From positions 744,001-808,000 of the forward strand of contig OZ238992.1 of NCBI GenBank assembly GCA_965183885.1: a stretch of DNA of 64,000 nucleotides. Direction: 5' to 3'. Each line of letters starts with the position of its first letter. The stretch's first letter is position 1. Source of the DNA: UWMA-0277 sp965183885 (GTDB taxonomy: Bacteria; Bacteroidota; Bacteroidia; Flavobacteriales; BACL11). Below the pieces are notes generated by a model that did no database searches, was not told where the DNA came from, and was given only the letters and a program-made list of their open reading frames with translations. Shown one piece after another: positions 26,932 to 36,911 of this stretch. A program made the translations under genes and the position numbers.

Positions 26932-29055
26932 TTATTCTACAACAAGTTTACGAACACTTATTCCCTTATCAGTTATTATTTTAACAAAGTAGACTCCTTT
27001 ATCCGTTATGGTAAATATTGAAGCTTTTACTTCATCTAATAATTTCCCTTCAATATTATAGATATTTACTTGAGCTATAGCTGCTTCACTTTTAATATTT
27101 ACACTTCCAGATGTTGGATTAGGATACATCTCAAGCTCAACAGCAGACATTTCATTAGTTGCAGTTAGCAACTCATTAAAACGCTCTGTAAACTCCTGCA
27201 GATAAATATTTGCAATAGTTGCATCATGTATTATAATAGTATTTTCATCAGAATTATTTTCAGCATTATTACTCCAGTTATGTGAGCCTGTAAGAACAGT
27301 TGGATCAGACCCTATATTATTAGCATCAGCAATAGCATATTTATGATGTAACTGATGACTTACTCCTTGATGTGATTTTACATTCACTCCTCCAGCTAAT
27401 AAATTAGCAAACTCACTTCCAGAAATACTTTCCTGTTCAATTATTCCTCTTACATTTACTCCAAACTCATTATCTTTAGCAATTACAGCAAGCCCTAAAT
27501 CATCTCTTGTAAAGCCTAACAAACCAAACTCTAAGGTATAATCAACATTGTCAATAAGCTGTAAAATATGACTTGTTGTTTGATCAGATGGAGAAAAATA
27601 CACCTCAACATCCTTTCCTCCTACCTTAAATCTATGTGGTGTATTATCTTGCTTATTATCCCCAAAAACTCCTGACCACATTTCATTAAACTCTAATGTA
27701 TAAGCTTTTGCAACTGTTTCATCTTGGATAAAAATAAGGTTATTATAATCATTAAATAAATTACTAGGATTAGTCCAATTTGTTGACCCTCCTAATATCC
27801 AAGAATTATTTGTAGAATTAGCGTCAATAATAATAAACTTATTATGCATTATACCTGCTAAACTCGGATCACGGAATACTACTGGAATATTAGAATTTAA
27901 GCTACCTAACATACTATTTGTCACATCATCATCAGCAATATAGCGTACCTGAACTCCTCTATTGTAAGCATCATTAATAGCAGTAGCAATAGTAGCATCC
28001 GAAGCATTATATACACAAATATCTAAAGTATTTTGTGCCAAATCCATATATGCTTTTATAGTATCATTAAAGGCTGTTGTAATATTTTGAGCAGCTACAC
28101 CTGTAGCAACACTAACATCAACTGAATGATTAAAATATGGACGAATTGCCCCAGAAGAATTAGATGCTGTTGCATATACTCCAACATTAGAAAATGCAGT
28201 ATCCACACCATTAACTGAAAAACATTGCACATAATATATTGTAGCTGCTTGCAAAGAACCTAAACTTAATGAATGACTCATAAAAGGCCCTGTTATAGGC
28301 GCTGAAACTTGCCCCATTGCAGGAGTAGTACCATAGAACAGCTGAGAACTTGCACTATCAGATGTTGTCCAAGAAAGGTCAAAGCTACTAGTAGTAATAT
28401 TAGTTTGGGTTACTCCAGAAGTAAAGATTAAATTCCCTGACTGGATAATATCAGCTGAGTCCCTAGGTAAAATTTGATATCCATCATTTGCTGGTGTACT
28501 AAAAGTATATTGAGATGAGATTCCTACTAAAGTAATTGAACCAATAGGAATAAACGTATTCTCTAATGGACTACCAGCCTTAATATATACCTTACCTGTT
28601 TCTCCATTTGCTGTAAAATCATGCGTTCCTGAAGTAAATAAGGACCCTCCAGAATTAAAGACTACATTATTAATCTGTACTAATTCTGACTCTGTTGCCT
28701 CTCCTACTTGCAAAGGTGTAACTACTAAAGGCGTAACAGAATTTGCTGTTGAGTTTGTAGTACTTGTACTCACAGGGTTCATTTCCAATAAGCCATTATA
28801 ATCTACTAAAACTCCTGTCACTGTAAGTTCATCCCCTCTTACTACATTAGTAAGCATTGCAGGATCATATAATGCTAAACCCCCAGTTGCATCTTCAATA
28901 TAGCGTATTGCTCCTAACTCTGCTCCATTAGTTACTATTCCTGTAATACTTACTGTTGCCCCTACCCCTTGAGCTCTTGCTGTTGCAATATCAGTCTGTG
29001 AAAACCCTAATATACTAACTAGGGTTGCTAAAATTACTGTTGTTATTTTTTTCAT
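26932..29055 (-). CDS. Secreted phospholipase D-fold protein (putative nuclease/phosphodiesterase) with T9SS sorting domain
   Basis: This 707-residue protein has a signal peptide (1-19). An N-terminal region (about 20-205) contains GIVTNGAELGAIRYIEDATGGLALYD, an OB-like module often found on secreted Bacteroidota nucleases. A fibronectin-III-like segment follows (about 215-300), then a PLD-fold catalytic region with two complete HKD motifs: His404-x-Lys406-x4-Asp411 (HNKFIIID) with GGSTNWT, and His570-x-Lys572-x4-Asp577 (HHKYAIAD) with GSHNWS. The last 75 residues (MYPNPTSGSVNIKS onward) are a T9SS sorting domain. The GSxN-type motifs fit a nuclease at least as well as a lipase. It is the last gene of a three-gene surface cluster, 12 bp after the receptor. 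Confidence 0.85.
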   Translation of the reverse strand: MKKITTVILATLVSILGFSQTDIATARAQGVGATVSITGIVTNGAELGAIRYIEDATGGLALYDPAMLTNVVRGDELTVTGVLVDYNGLLEMNPVSTSTTNSTANSVTPLVVTPLQVGEATESELVQINNVVFNSGGSLFTSGTHDFTANGETGKVYIKAGSPLENTFIPIGSITLVGISSQYTFSTPANDGYQILPRDSADIIQSGNLIFTSGVTQTNITTSSFDLSWTTSDSASSQLFYGTTPAMGQVSAPITGPFMSHSLSLGSLQAATIYYVQCFSVNGVDTAFSNVGVYATASNSSGAIRPYFNHSVDVSVATGVAAQNITTAFNDTIKAYMDLAQNTLDICVYNASDATIATAINDAYNRGVQVRYIADDDVTNSMLGSLNSNIPVVFRDPSLAGIMHNKFIIIDANSTNNSWILGGSTNWTNPSNLFNDYNNLIFIQDETVAKAYTLEFNEMWSGVFGDNKQDNTPHRFKVGGKDVEVYFSPSDQTTSHILQLIDNVDYTLEFGLLGFTRDDLGLAVIAKDNEFGVNVRGIIEQESISGSEFANLLAGGVNVKSHQGVSHQLHHKYAIADANNIGSDPTVLTGSHNWSNNAENNSDENTIIIHDATIANIYLQEFTERFNELLTATNEMSAVELEMYPNPTSGSVNIKSEAAIAQVNIYNIEGKLLDEVKASIFTITDKGVYFVKIITDKGISVRKLVVE

Positions 29056-29067
29056 TTTTATTTATTT

Positions 29068-31764
29068 TTAAAATCTAAACTTTGCTGATAAATTATACCT
29101 TCTTCCTAAGCCAAAAAATACTCCGGCTGACTTAGCATCAAAACTCTGATAGTTGGTACTATAAGTATCATTATTTTGTGCATCTGATATATACACCTCA
29201 TCTAAAATATTAAGGAGACTAAACCTAATATCTAACAAATGATTATTTGCTAACTTAAAACTGTAGCCACAGTGTAAATCAAATAATTGATAGCTTGGCA
29301 ACTTCCAGGATTCAGTTCTTGCTGTAGATCCACTTAAAGATATTGGATCAAACTCTGCATAATTATTTCCAAAATAAGTACCTCTTAACTTAATATAACC
29401 ATTAGAAATAGGCTGATATCTTAGACTCATACCAAGCTGTGTTTGAGCTGCATCAGCAACATGTACTCCTGTGGCATCAAATTCAATAACTTTTTGCTCA
29501 TTTGTTTCTGGGTCTAATAATGGCTCATTATTCTCATCTGTAAACCGAACTACTTCAGAGGAGTTCCACCTCCAATCACCAATAGAAATTAACCCTTCAA
29601 CAGTTAATTGTTGTGTTGTTTTATAAGCAAAATCTACCTCAACCCCTTTATGTAAAGCATTCATACCATTAATATTAGCCCTATATGAAATCTCATCAAT
29701 CTCTACCCTAACGCCTCCACTTTTAGGCTTGTTCTCCCAAATTGTATAATATAAATTTGTATTTACTGAAAATAATGAAGACCTAAATGAATACCCTCCT
29801 TCTATTGCCTTAATATTTTCATTCTTTATCTCCTTAAATAAAGAGTTATCATAATAGAATACATTTTCAAACCTAGGCGCTCTTGTTATGTATCCAATAT
29901 TAAAAAATACATTATTATACTCATCTAAATTCTTATTTGCTCCTGACTTAATTGTATATCCTTTAATCCATTTCCAATTACTTTCTTGCAACTCAGGGAG
30001 CTTAAAGTAATCTATTCTTTTATATGCTGTATTTGCTCCTGATAGATTAACAAAAGCACTTAAAGAAGGTGTTTTATATTCATATTGTGCAAATATTCCT
30101 GCCCACTTTACTAAACTCTCATTATGCCAACCTACTTTATCCCCAACTACTTTCTTAATAGTTGTATCATTTATATTATCATTAATAATAATATAATTTC
30201 CTCCTAATAAATCATAAACCTCTTTATAGTGATCTCCTCTATATTTTCTTAGGTCTAAACCTGTAGTTATTTTTGATTTTTTATTTAACTCATAATTTAA
30301 AGTGGAGATCCATCCATACCAAAAATGATTATTAACCTTACTTGCTAACATAGTACTTGATATTGGTTCTGGCTGTATCCAACCAACAGAATGATTTGCA
30401 TCATAAATACTTTGAAAGTCAACATAACCATCAACAGTGAGGTCCTCATTTCTTAAATATTCCCCCCTACTACTTTCTTGACCACTTAAACTTGTTGACC
30501 CCCCATTACCAACAGATAAATAAGCTACATTTGACATTGACAACTTATCGCTTATAGTCCAAACATCTCTTAATGAAAATTGTGGTTTATGATAATAATT
30601 TACTCTCTCATTTAAATTTCCTCTATTATGTATAGTGTCCCCATTTTCATCCAGCTCCCAACGATCAATAAGCCCAAAATGCTTATTATGTTTAACTCCT
30701 AAGTTATTAACCAAATTAGTTGTATCTCCATTAGCTGAAATAGCATAACCATATTCCGAAGTAGAAATACCTAATTCATTGGCAAAATCAGTATCATAGA
30801 ATGCAATATTACTCTTATAAGATCTTTGCCCATGTTCCTGAGGAGCACCCATTACAGATAAGCTAAGAATATGTTTTCCTATTGATTTTTGTAATTTACC
30901 GTAATAGAAATACCCTTTTGTAAAAGTATGATCAATATATCCATTACCCCACTTATATGACCCTGCTAATGTATAACCCCAATTACCTTTTAACCTTCCT
31001 GAGTTAATTGAAAAAGAGGACCTTAAGTACCCCCCACTTCCAACTTCTTGTTTTAACTGCATTCCTTTCTTAGAACCAATACCTGCTGTAAGGTAATTAA
31101 TTGTCCCCCCTACTGATGGTATTGCTATTTTTGAAGCTCCTAACCCTCTCTGCACTTGAGTACTTGATAATATAGCATCTAAGCCAAACCAATTGGACCA
31201 ATATACATTCCCATTCTCCATGTCATTTACAGGAATTCCATCAATCATTACAGCAACATTTTTTTGTTTAAAGCCTCTAATCGTAATCCTAGCATCTCCA
31301 TCTCCTCCTCCACTTTGTGTTGCATAAACTCCAGGAGTAGTATTTAATATCATAGGTAAATCTTGAGAAGCTAATTCCTCACTGATTTTTTTCATTGAAA
31401 TAGTAGAAAAAGCAACTGGAGTCTCCCTATCACGAGCAATATCTGCTACTACTAATACTTCGTTTAATAATTTTGTCTTAAGTTTAAAATCTATAGTTTG
31501 AGTTTTATTATCAATACTAACAACTTTACTTATTGTTTTATAGCCTACATAAGAAACCTGAATATTACGTTCTCCCTTATGAATTTTAATTTTATAATTT
31601 CCTTCGATATCAGTAACAGTCCCCTTCCCTTTACCATAAATTAAAGTAGCGCCTATCAATGCTTCTCCGGTATTTGCATCAGTAACACTCCCACTTAAAG
31701 TTGTTTGACTAAACAAGTTAAGGCTTAGTAATATTCCAAGTAATAAAAATGCTATGTTTTTCAT
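29068..31764 (-). CDS. TonB-dependent outer-membrane receptor with carboxypeptidase-regulatory-like N-domain
   Basis: This is an 898-residue receptor. Its signal peptide ends near residue 19 (SLNLFSQ). Next come a CarboxypepD_reg-like beta domain (about 20-105, SGSVTDANTGEALIGATLIYG), a plug (about 115-225, LPMILNTTPGVYATQSGGGDGDARITIRGFKQKN.AV.IDGIPVND), and a 22-strand barrel with the terminal strand ending in YNLSAKFRF. It lacks the SusD partner gene expected of a glycan-uptake pair. It lies between a lamin-tail protein and a secreted PLD-fold protein, so I infer import of something released by the latter, for example nucleic-acid or phosphodiester products. A terminator-like hairpin precedes the gene and may reduce its expression relative to the upstream gene. 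Confidence 0.9.
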   Translation of the reverse strand: MKNIAFLLLGILLSLNLFSQTTLSGSVTDANTGEALIGATLIYGKGKGTVTDIEGNYKIKIHKGERNIQVSYVGYKTISKVVSIDNKTQTIDFKLKTKLLNEVLVVADIARDRETPVAFSTISMKKISEELASQDLPMILNTTPGVYATQSGGGDGDARITIRGFKQKNVAVMIDGIPVNDMENGNVYWSNWFGLDAILSSTQVQRGLGASKIAIPSVGGTINYLTAGIGSKKGMQLKQEVGSGGYLRSSFSINSGRLKGNWGYTLAGSYKWGNGYIDHTFTKGYFYYGKLQKSIGKHILSLSVMGAPQEHGQRSYKSNIAFYDTDFANELGISTSEYGYAISANGDTTNLVNNLGVKHNKHFGLIDRWELDENGDTIHNRGNLNERVNYYHKPQFSLRDVWTISDKLSMSNVAYLSVGNGGSTSLSGQESSRGEYLRNEDLTVDGYVDFQSIYDANHSVGWIQPEPISSTMLASKVNNHFWYGWISTLNYELNKKSKITTGLDLRKYRGDHYKEVYDLLGGNYIIINDNINDTTIKKVVGDKVGWHNESLVKWAGIFAQYEYKTPSLSAFVNLSGANTAYKRIDYFKLPELQESNWKWIKGYTIKSGANKNLDEYNNVFFNIGYITRAPRFENVFYYDNSLFKEIKNENIKAIEGGYSFRSSLFSVNTNLYYTIWENKPKSGGVRVEIDEISYRANINGMNALHKGVEVDFAYKTTQQLTVEGLISIGDWRWNSSEVVRFTDENNEPLLDPETNEQKVIEFDATGVHVADAAQTQLGMSLRYQPISNGYIKLRGTYFGNNYAEFDPISLSGSTARTESWKLPSYQLFDLHCGYSFKLANNHLLDIRFSLLNILDEVYISDAQNNDTYSTNYQSFDAKSAGVFFGLGRRYNLSAKFRF

Positions 31765-31776
31765 AATATTTGCATC

Positions 31777-31807
31777 AAAAAAAATGCTGATGTTACCATC
31801 AGCATTT
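31777..31807 (-). terminator. Intercistronic terminator/attenuator between the lamin-tail gene and the receptor
   Basis: On the minus strand an 11-bp perfect stem (AAATGCTGATG with CATCAGCATTT, 31782-31792 and 31797-31807, 4-nt loop) runs into a T-rich tail. It begins 18 nt after the upstream stop and ends about 13 nt before the receptor ATG. Confidence 0.85.
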
Positions 31808-31824
31808 CAATGTTTATATTTCAA

Positions 31825-32742
31825 TTACTCTATAATTAATTTATTCTCTGCTGTTAAGCCATTAACAAACCTAATATTAACAATATAAGTTCCTTTTGCT
31901 AAACTAGCTGTAGGAATATGATTTGATCTTAAAGTCAATACTTTTTCTCCTAACATATTAATAACCTCTAAAGTATTAACCTCTACAGTTGTATTAATTG
32001 CTACTGAGTTTCCTATTAATACTGGATTTGGATACATAACATAAGATGGAGTGTATTCCTCAACGCTATTAACAGTAATACAATCACAAGTATGCATTCC
32101 CATACCAGAGTAAGTTGCATCAGGTAAAGAATCGTATTCTAAAGTTGGGTTAAAAGAAATAGGGTTTGTTGTTACACCTTGCATTACACTAGCCTTTCTA
32201 ACTAACGTTTGTCTTTTTGTCCACCATGTCCCTCCATTTCCATCTGTAAAAGGCGGTGTTGCAGTTGCATCATCAGTCCAAGCACTTCCAGGGTCTTCTC
32301 CTACTTTACCAAAGATATCTACTGGAATATTATTTTTCTCTAAAGTCATAGCATCATCTCCATTAAAATAGAACGGAGTAGGATATATTCCACTACCATG
32401 AATACCACAAGCTGAATAAAATGCTGGATCAACAGGCAATGACCAATAAGAAGATACCCAAACAGAATCAACTTGTCCATTTCCAATAGCAATAGCTTCT
32501 CCAGAATTTATAGAACCACTCAATTGCCAAACATCAGCATTAGCTGGGTTATTATCTCCATTTCCATATCTTTTTATTGAATAGTCTGCTAAGTCAATTG
32601 TTGCATTTGTTGGGTTATAAATTTCAATTGCATTATTATTTCCTGGACCTTCAATATATTCTGAGATAAATAATTCAGAACAATCTTGTGCGCTTACATT
32701 TATTGAAAACAACACGCTTAATACTAGTAAAATCTTTTTCAT
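31825..32742 (-). CDS. Secreted lamin-tail-domain protein with T9SS sorting domain
   Basis: This 305-residue protein has a signal peptide (about 1-18) and a lamin-tail domain (LTD) starting SELFISEYIEGPGNNNAIEIYNPTNATIDLADYS, with the typical SGEAIAIGNG and NGDDAMTLEKNNIPVDIFGKVG. The C-terminal 75 residues (MYPNPVLIGNSVAINT onward, ending ENKLIIE) are a T9SS sorting domain. LTDs in Bacteroidota commonly accompany secreted nucleases and phosphodiesterases, consistent with the PLD-fold gene two positions downstream. It has no catalytic motif, so it is probably a binding or adhesion module. First gene of the cluster, with a terminator right after it. Confidence 0.85.
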   Translation of the reverse strand: MKKILLVLSVLFSINVSAQDCSELFISEYIEGPGNNNAIEIYNPTNATIDLADYSIKRYGNGDNNPANADVWQLSGSINSGEAIAIGNGQVDSVWVSSYWSLPVDPAFYSACGIHGSGIYPTPFYFNGDDAMTLEKNNIPVDIFGKVGEDPGSAWTDDATATPPFTDGNGGTWWTKRQTLVRKASVMQGVTTNPISFNPTLEYDSLPDATYSGMGMHTCDCITVNSVEEYTPSYVMYPNPVLIGNSVAINTTVEVNTLEVINMLGEKVLTLRSNHIPTASLAKGTYIVNIRFVNGLTAENKLIIE

Positions 32743-32817
32743 ATTTATTTATTTTATTGAGCTGCTAATGTACAAATTAGCTTCAATAAAACATATTTAA
32801 AGTTGTAAATTGTTTCT

Positions 32818-32825
32818 TATCTTTG
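32818..32825 (+). promoter_or_regulatory. -7 box (TATCTTTG) for acs
   Basis: Perfect TAnnTTTG match 18 nt before the acs ATG, in the 101-bp divergent gap to the lamin-tail gene. Confidence 0.65.
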
Positions 32826-32843
32826 GACGATTAAGAAAATAAT

Positions 32844-34739
32844 ATGAGTAGAAAAATAAACTCTTTTGAGGAATATAAAATAGAATACACCAAAAGCATT
32901 AAAAACCCTGAACAGTTTTGGGAGGAAAAAGCTAAAGATTTTTACTGGAGAAAACCGTGGGACAATGTGCTTTCTTGGGATTTTAATATCCCCTCAGTAA
33001 AATGGTTTGAAGGAGGAAAATTAAATATTACTGAGAATTGTTTGGACAGACACTTAGCAACTAAAGAAAATCAAACAGCAATAAAATGGATTGCAAATAA
33101 TCCAAATGAACAAAGCAGGTGTTTATCCTACAAAGAATTGCATACTGAAGTATGTAAATTTTCCAATGTGTTAAAAAATAATGGTGCTAAAAAAGGAGAT
33201 AAAATTTGCCTGTATATGCCTATGGTTCCTGAATTAGCAATAGCTGTTTTAGCTTGTGCCAGAATTGGAGCTATTCATTCAGTAGTTTTTGCAGGGTTCT
33301 CTGCAAAATCATTAGCTGACAGAATAAATGATGCTTCATGTACACTATTACTTACTGCTGATGGTGGATTTAGAGGAACAAAAATTACTCCCTTAAAAGA
33401 TATTGCTAATGAAGCTATGAAATCTACCCCATCAATAGAAAAATGTATCGTCCTTGAACGAACAAAAAGCGATATTACTATGCAAAAAGGAAGAGACCTT
33501 TGGTGGCATGAAGAACTAAAAGAGGCAGGTACTGATTGTACAGCAATAATTATGGATGCTGAAGACCCACTATTCATATTATATACTTCTGGGTCAACAG
33601 GAAAACCAAAAGGAATACAACATACAACGGCTGGATACATGGTATATACTGAATATAGTTTTCGTAATGTTTTTCAATATAACGAAGGTGATATTTATTG
33701 GTGCACAGCAGATATTGGATGGATAACAGGGCATTCTTATATCATATACGGCCCCTTATTGGCAGGAGCTACAACACTTATGTTTGAGGGCATACCGACA
33801 TACCCTGACGCTGGAAGATTCTGGAAAATTGTTGAAGAAAATAAAGTAAATATATTTTATACTGCCCCAACAGCAATTAGAGCATTAGAAGCTAAAGGAA
33901 TGGACTTTGTAAACCCTTACAATTTATCCTCATTAAAAGTTTTAGGAACTGTAGGAGAGCCTATAAATGAAGATGCTTGGCACTGGTACGACAATAAAAT
34001 TGGTAAAAAAAATGCTCCTATAGTTGATACCTGGTGGCAAACTGAAACAGGTGGCATTATGATTTCTAACTTAGCAGGAGTTACCCCTTCAAAACCAACC
34101 TTTGCAACACTTCCATTACCAGGAATACAGGCCTGTTTACTTGATGAAAAAGGAAATGAAATAAAAGAAAAAAATACCGAAGGAAGACTCTGCATTAAGT
34201 TTCCTTGGCCTTCAATGGCACGAACTATATATGGAGATCACAAACGATTTAAAGACACCTACTTCTCTACATTTAAAGACAAATATTTTACTGGAGATGG
34301 TGCTTTAAGAGATGAGAATGGAATGTATCGAATTACTGGAAGAGTAGATGATGTAATCATTGTTTCTGGACACAATTTAGGAACTGCAGAAATTGAAAGT
34401 GCAATAGATGAACATAGTAATGTATGTGAAACAGCAATTGTTGGTTATCCTCACCCAATAAAAGGAAATGGGGTTTATGCCTATGTAATATGCCATAATA
34501 GCCCTGAAGACGAACAAGCCTTAAAAACTGAAATTAATAAACTAGTAACAAAACAAGTAGGTGCAATTGCTAAAGCTGATAAAATTCAATTTGTAACAGG
34601 GCTTCCAAAGACACGATCAGGGAAGATAATGAGGAGAATATTAAGAAAAATAGCAGAAGGAGAAACAGATAACTTAGGAGACACTTCAACCCTTTTAGAC
34701 CCAACAATAATTGAAGACATCAAATCTAAGGCACAATAA
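32844..34739 (+). CDS. acs: Acetyl-CoA synthetase, AMP-forming
   Basis: Acs activates acetate to acetyl-CoA via acetyl-AMP. In this 631-residue ANL-superfamily enzyme, the P-loop is LYTSGSTGKPKGIQHT, the acetyl-pocket/A5 region is DTWWQTETGGIMIS, and the hinge/A8 region is ITGRVDDVIIVSGHNLGTAEIE. The acetylatable A10 Lys is in PKTRSGKIMRRILRKIA. The N-terminal FWEEKAKDFYWRKPWDNVL resembles Acs, but propionyl-CoA synthetase cannot be ruled out by eye. It is probably monocistronic, with 49 bp to the next gene. Confidence 0.92.
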   Translation: MSRKINSFEEYKIEYTKSIKNPEQFWEEKAKDFYWRKPWDNVLSWDFNIPSVKWFEGGKLNITENCLDRHLATKENQTAIKWIANNPNEQSRCLSYKELHTEVCKFSNVLKNNGAKKGDKICLYMPMVPELAIAVLACARIGAIHSVVFAGFSAKSLADRINDASCTLLLTADGGFRGTKITPLKDIANEAMKSTPSIEKCIVLERTKSDITMQKGRDLWWHEELKEAGTDCTAIIMDAEDPLFILYTSGSTGKPKGIQHTTAGYMVYTEYSFRNVFQYNEGDIYWCTADIGWITGHSYIIYGPLLAGATTLMFEGIPTYPDAGRFWKIVEENKVNIFYTAPTAIRALEAKGMDFVNPYNLSSLKVLGTVGEPINEDAWHWYDNKIGKKNAPIVDTWWQTETGGIMISNLAGVTPSKPTFATLPLPGIQACLLDEKGNEIKEKNTEGRLCIKFPWPSMARTIYGDHKRFKDTYFSTFKDKYFTGDGALRDENGMYRITGRVDDVIIVSGHNLGTAEIESAIDEHSNVCETAIVGYPHPIKGNGVYAYVICHNSPEDEQALKTEINKLVTKQVGAIAKADKIQFVTGLPKTRSGKIMRRILRKIAEGETDNLGDTSTLLDPTIIEDIKSKAQ

Positions 34740-34788
34740 ATCATTTCTAAATTTGTTTCTGTATTTTTACACCTTATAAAACTCAAAA

Positions 34789-35520
34789 ATGTCAGATAGC
34801 TTAATTATAATACCAACCTATAACGAAAAGGAAAATATTGAAAAGATAATACAGAAAGTCTTTTCTTTAGAGAAATCATTCCATATTCTTATTGTTGATG
34901 ATGGCTCCCCTGATGGGACTGCCGCTATTGTAAAAAGCTTACAAAAAGAGTATACTAATCAACTTCACATAGAAGAACGCACTGGAAAACTAGGACTAGG
35001 AACAGCATATATCCATGGTTTTAAATGGGCTTTAACTAAAGAGTATCAATTTATCTTTGAAATGGATGCCGATTTTTCGCATGACCCTAATGATTTGATA
35101 AGGCTCTACAATACAAATGCTTTAGAAGGTGGAGATGTAGCAATTGGTTCTCGTTATATAAAAGGAGTGAATATTGTGAACTGGCCAATGTCTCGTTTAC
35201 TAATGTCTTTCTTTGCCTCTAAGTATGTAAAGTTTATTACAGGAATGCCTGTACAAGATGCTACTGCTGGTTTTAAATGCTACAAAAGAGAAGTCCTAGA
35301 AACTATTAAATTTAACAAAATTCAATTTGTAGGTTATGCCTTCCAAATTGAAATGAAGTTTAAAGCTTGGAAATATGGTTTTAATATTGTTGAAGTTCCT
35401 GTAATATTTACCGACCGTACCGAAGGAGAATCAAAAATGAGTGGAGGTATTTTCTTTGAAGCAGTAATAGGGGTAATACAAATGAAAATAAAAAGTTTTT
35501 TTAGAAACTGGAAAAGATAA
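34789..35520 (+). CDS. Polyprenol-phosphate mannosyltransferase-like GT2 glycosyltransferase
   Basis: This 243-residue GT2 enzyme opens SLIIIPTYNEKENIEKII, with DDGSPDGTAAIV (nucleotide-sugar Asp), FEMDADFSHDPNDL (DxD-like), and GMPVQDATAGFKCYKREVLE, the signature of the dolichol/polyprenol-phosphate mannose synthase type. The C-terminus lacks the two-helix anchor seen in some family members, so it is the soluble form. The donor is GDP-mannose by homology. It is followed after 3 bp by dihydroorotase, a pair seen in Bacteroidota without obvious functional link. Confidence 0.88.
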   Translation: MSDSLIIIPTYNEKENIEKIIQKVFSLEKSFHILIVDDGSPDGTAAIVKSLQKEYTNQLHIEERTGKLGLGTAYIHGFKWALTKEYQFIFEMDADFSHDPNDLIRLYNTNALEGGDVAIGSRYIKGVNIVNWPMSRLLMSFFASKYVKFITGMPVQDATAGFKCYKREVLETIKFNKIQFVGYAFQIEMKFKAWKYGFNIVEVPVIFTDRTEGESKMSGGIFFEAVIGVIQMKIKSFFRNWKR

Positions 35521-35523
35521 AAA

Positions 35524-36855
35524 ATGCTAATACTTATTAAAAATGCACAACTTGTAAATGAAGGAAAAGTTTACAAATCAGATGTATTAATTGAAGATAG
35601 AAAGATTGTACAAATTGCGGAAGAAATTAATACTGATGCAGATCAGATAATTGATGCAAAAGGCTTACATCTACTACCAGGTGTAATTGATGACCAAGTT
35701 CATTTTAGAGAGCCTGGACTTACTCATAAAGCAAATATATATACTGAAAGTAAAGCAGCAGTAGCTGGAGGTATCACCTCATTTATGGAGATGCCAAATA
35801 CCAACCCACAAGCACTTACTCAAGAATTACTAGAAGAGAAATTTACTATAGCTGAGAATGACTCCTTAGCAAATTACACCTTCTTCATGGGAGCTTCAAA
35901 TAATAACTTAGAAGAAGTTTTAAAAACAGATCCTAAGAAAGTTGGTGCTATTAAGATATTTATGGGTTCATCAACAGGAGATATGCTTGTTGACAATAAG
36001 AATGTATTAGAAGAGATCTTTTCAAAATCACCGATGCTTATTGCTGTACATTGTGAGGATGAAGCTACTATTCAGCAGAATATTAAAAATGCTAAAGAAC
36101 AATATGGTGAGGATGTTCCAATTAGCCAGCACCCTGAAATTAGAAGTACAGAAGCTTGTTACAAATCCTCTTCTATGGCGGTAGCCTTAGCAAAAAAACA
36201 CAATACACGTCTGCATGTTTTTCACCTCTCAACTGAAAAAGAGATAAGCCTTTTTGATAACAGTTTACCCTTATCAGAAAAAAGAATTACTGCTGAAGTT
36301 TGTATCCACCACCTTTGGTTTGACGAAAGCAAATATTCTGAGAAAGGAACACTTATAAAATGGAACCCTGCTGTAAAGAAAGCAAGCGACAAAGAAGCTT
36401 TATTTCAAGCTTTATTAGATGATAAGCTTGATGTAATTGCTACTGACCATGCTCCACATACTTTAGAAGAAAAAGCAAATACTTATTTTAAAGCTCCATC
36501 AGGAGGACCATTAGTACAACATGCCTTACCTGCAATGCTTGAGTTTGTAAAGCAAGGAAAAATTACTTTAGAGAAAGTAATAGAGAAAATGTGTCATAAT
36601 CCTGCAATCTGTTTCCAAATAGAGAAAAGAGGATTTATTAGAGAAGGTTATTATGCTGATTTAGTTTTAGTTGATTTAAATAAGCCTTGGGAAGTAACAA
36701 AAGATAATATTTTATATAAATGTGGCTGGTCTCCATTTGAAGAAACTGTTTTCAGCTCCCAAATAACACATACTTTAGTTAATGGGCATATTGCATATGA
36801 GCAAGGTTGCTTTGACGAAAGCATAGGTGGAATGCGACTTACATTTAACAGATAA
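35524..36855 (+). CDS. pyrC: Dihydroorotase
   Basis: This enzyme cyclises carbamoyl-aspartate to dihydroorotate in pyrimidine synthesis. The 443-residue amidohydrolase is of the larger, type I form. Metal-site motifs are DDQVHFREPGLTHK (His-x-x), AVHCEDEATI, RLHVFHLSTEKE and the Asp of DVIATDHAPHT. TSFMEMPNTNPQALT is the usual post-barrel loop. It starts 3 bp after the glycosyltransferase and is ended by a strong hairpin within 5 bp of the stop. Confidence 0.94.
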   Translation: MLILIKNAQLVNEGKVYKSDVLIEDRKIVQIAEEINTDADQIIDAKGLHLLPGVIDDQVHFREPGLTHKANIYTESKAAVAGGITSFMEMPNTNPQALTQELLEEKFTIAENDSLANYTFFMGASNNNLEEVLKTDPKKVGAIKIFMGSSTGDMLVDNKNVLEEIFSKSPMLIAVHCEDEATIQQNIKNAKEQYGEDVPISQHPEIRSTEACYKSSSMAVALAKKHNTRLHVFHLSTEKEISLFDNSLPLSEKRITAEVCIHHLWFDESKYSEKGTLIKWNPAVKKASDKEALFQALLDDKLDVIATDHAPHTLEEKANTYFKAPSGGPLVQHALPAMLEFVKQGKITLEKVIEKMCHNPAICFQIEKRGFIREGYYADLVLVDLNKPWEVTKDNILYKCGWSPFEETVFSSQITHTLVNGHIAYEQGCFDESIGGMRLTFNR

Positions 36856-36857
36856 TA

Positions 36858-36886
36858 AAAAAGGCATCCATTTGGATGCCTTTTTT
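36858..36886. terminator. Bidirectional terminator between pyrC and the Cys/His-rich lipoprotein gene
   Basis: A stem GGCATCC/GGATGCC (36863-36869 and 36874-36880, 4-nt loop) is flanked by A-run and T-run, so it can end both the plus-strand pyrC transcript and the convergent minus-strand gene. Confidence 0.93.
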
Positions 36887-36911
36887 ATTATTTTTAGAGT
36901 ATTACTCCTTA

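Noticed and set aside
29068..31764. TonB receptor considered as SusC of a polysaccharide utilisation locus
   Set aside because: No SusD lipoprotein, glycoside hydrolase or sugar regulator is nearby.
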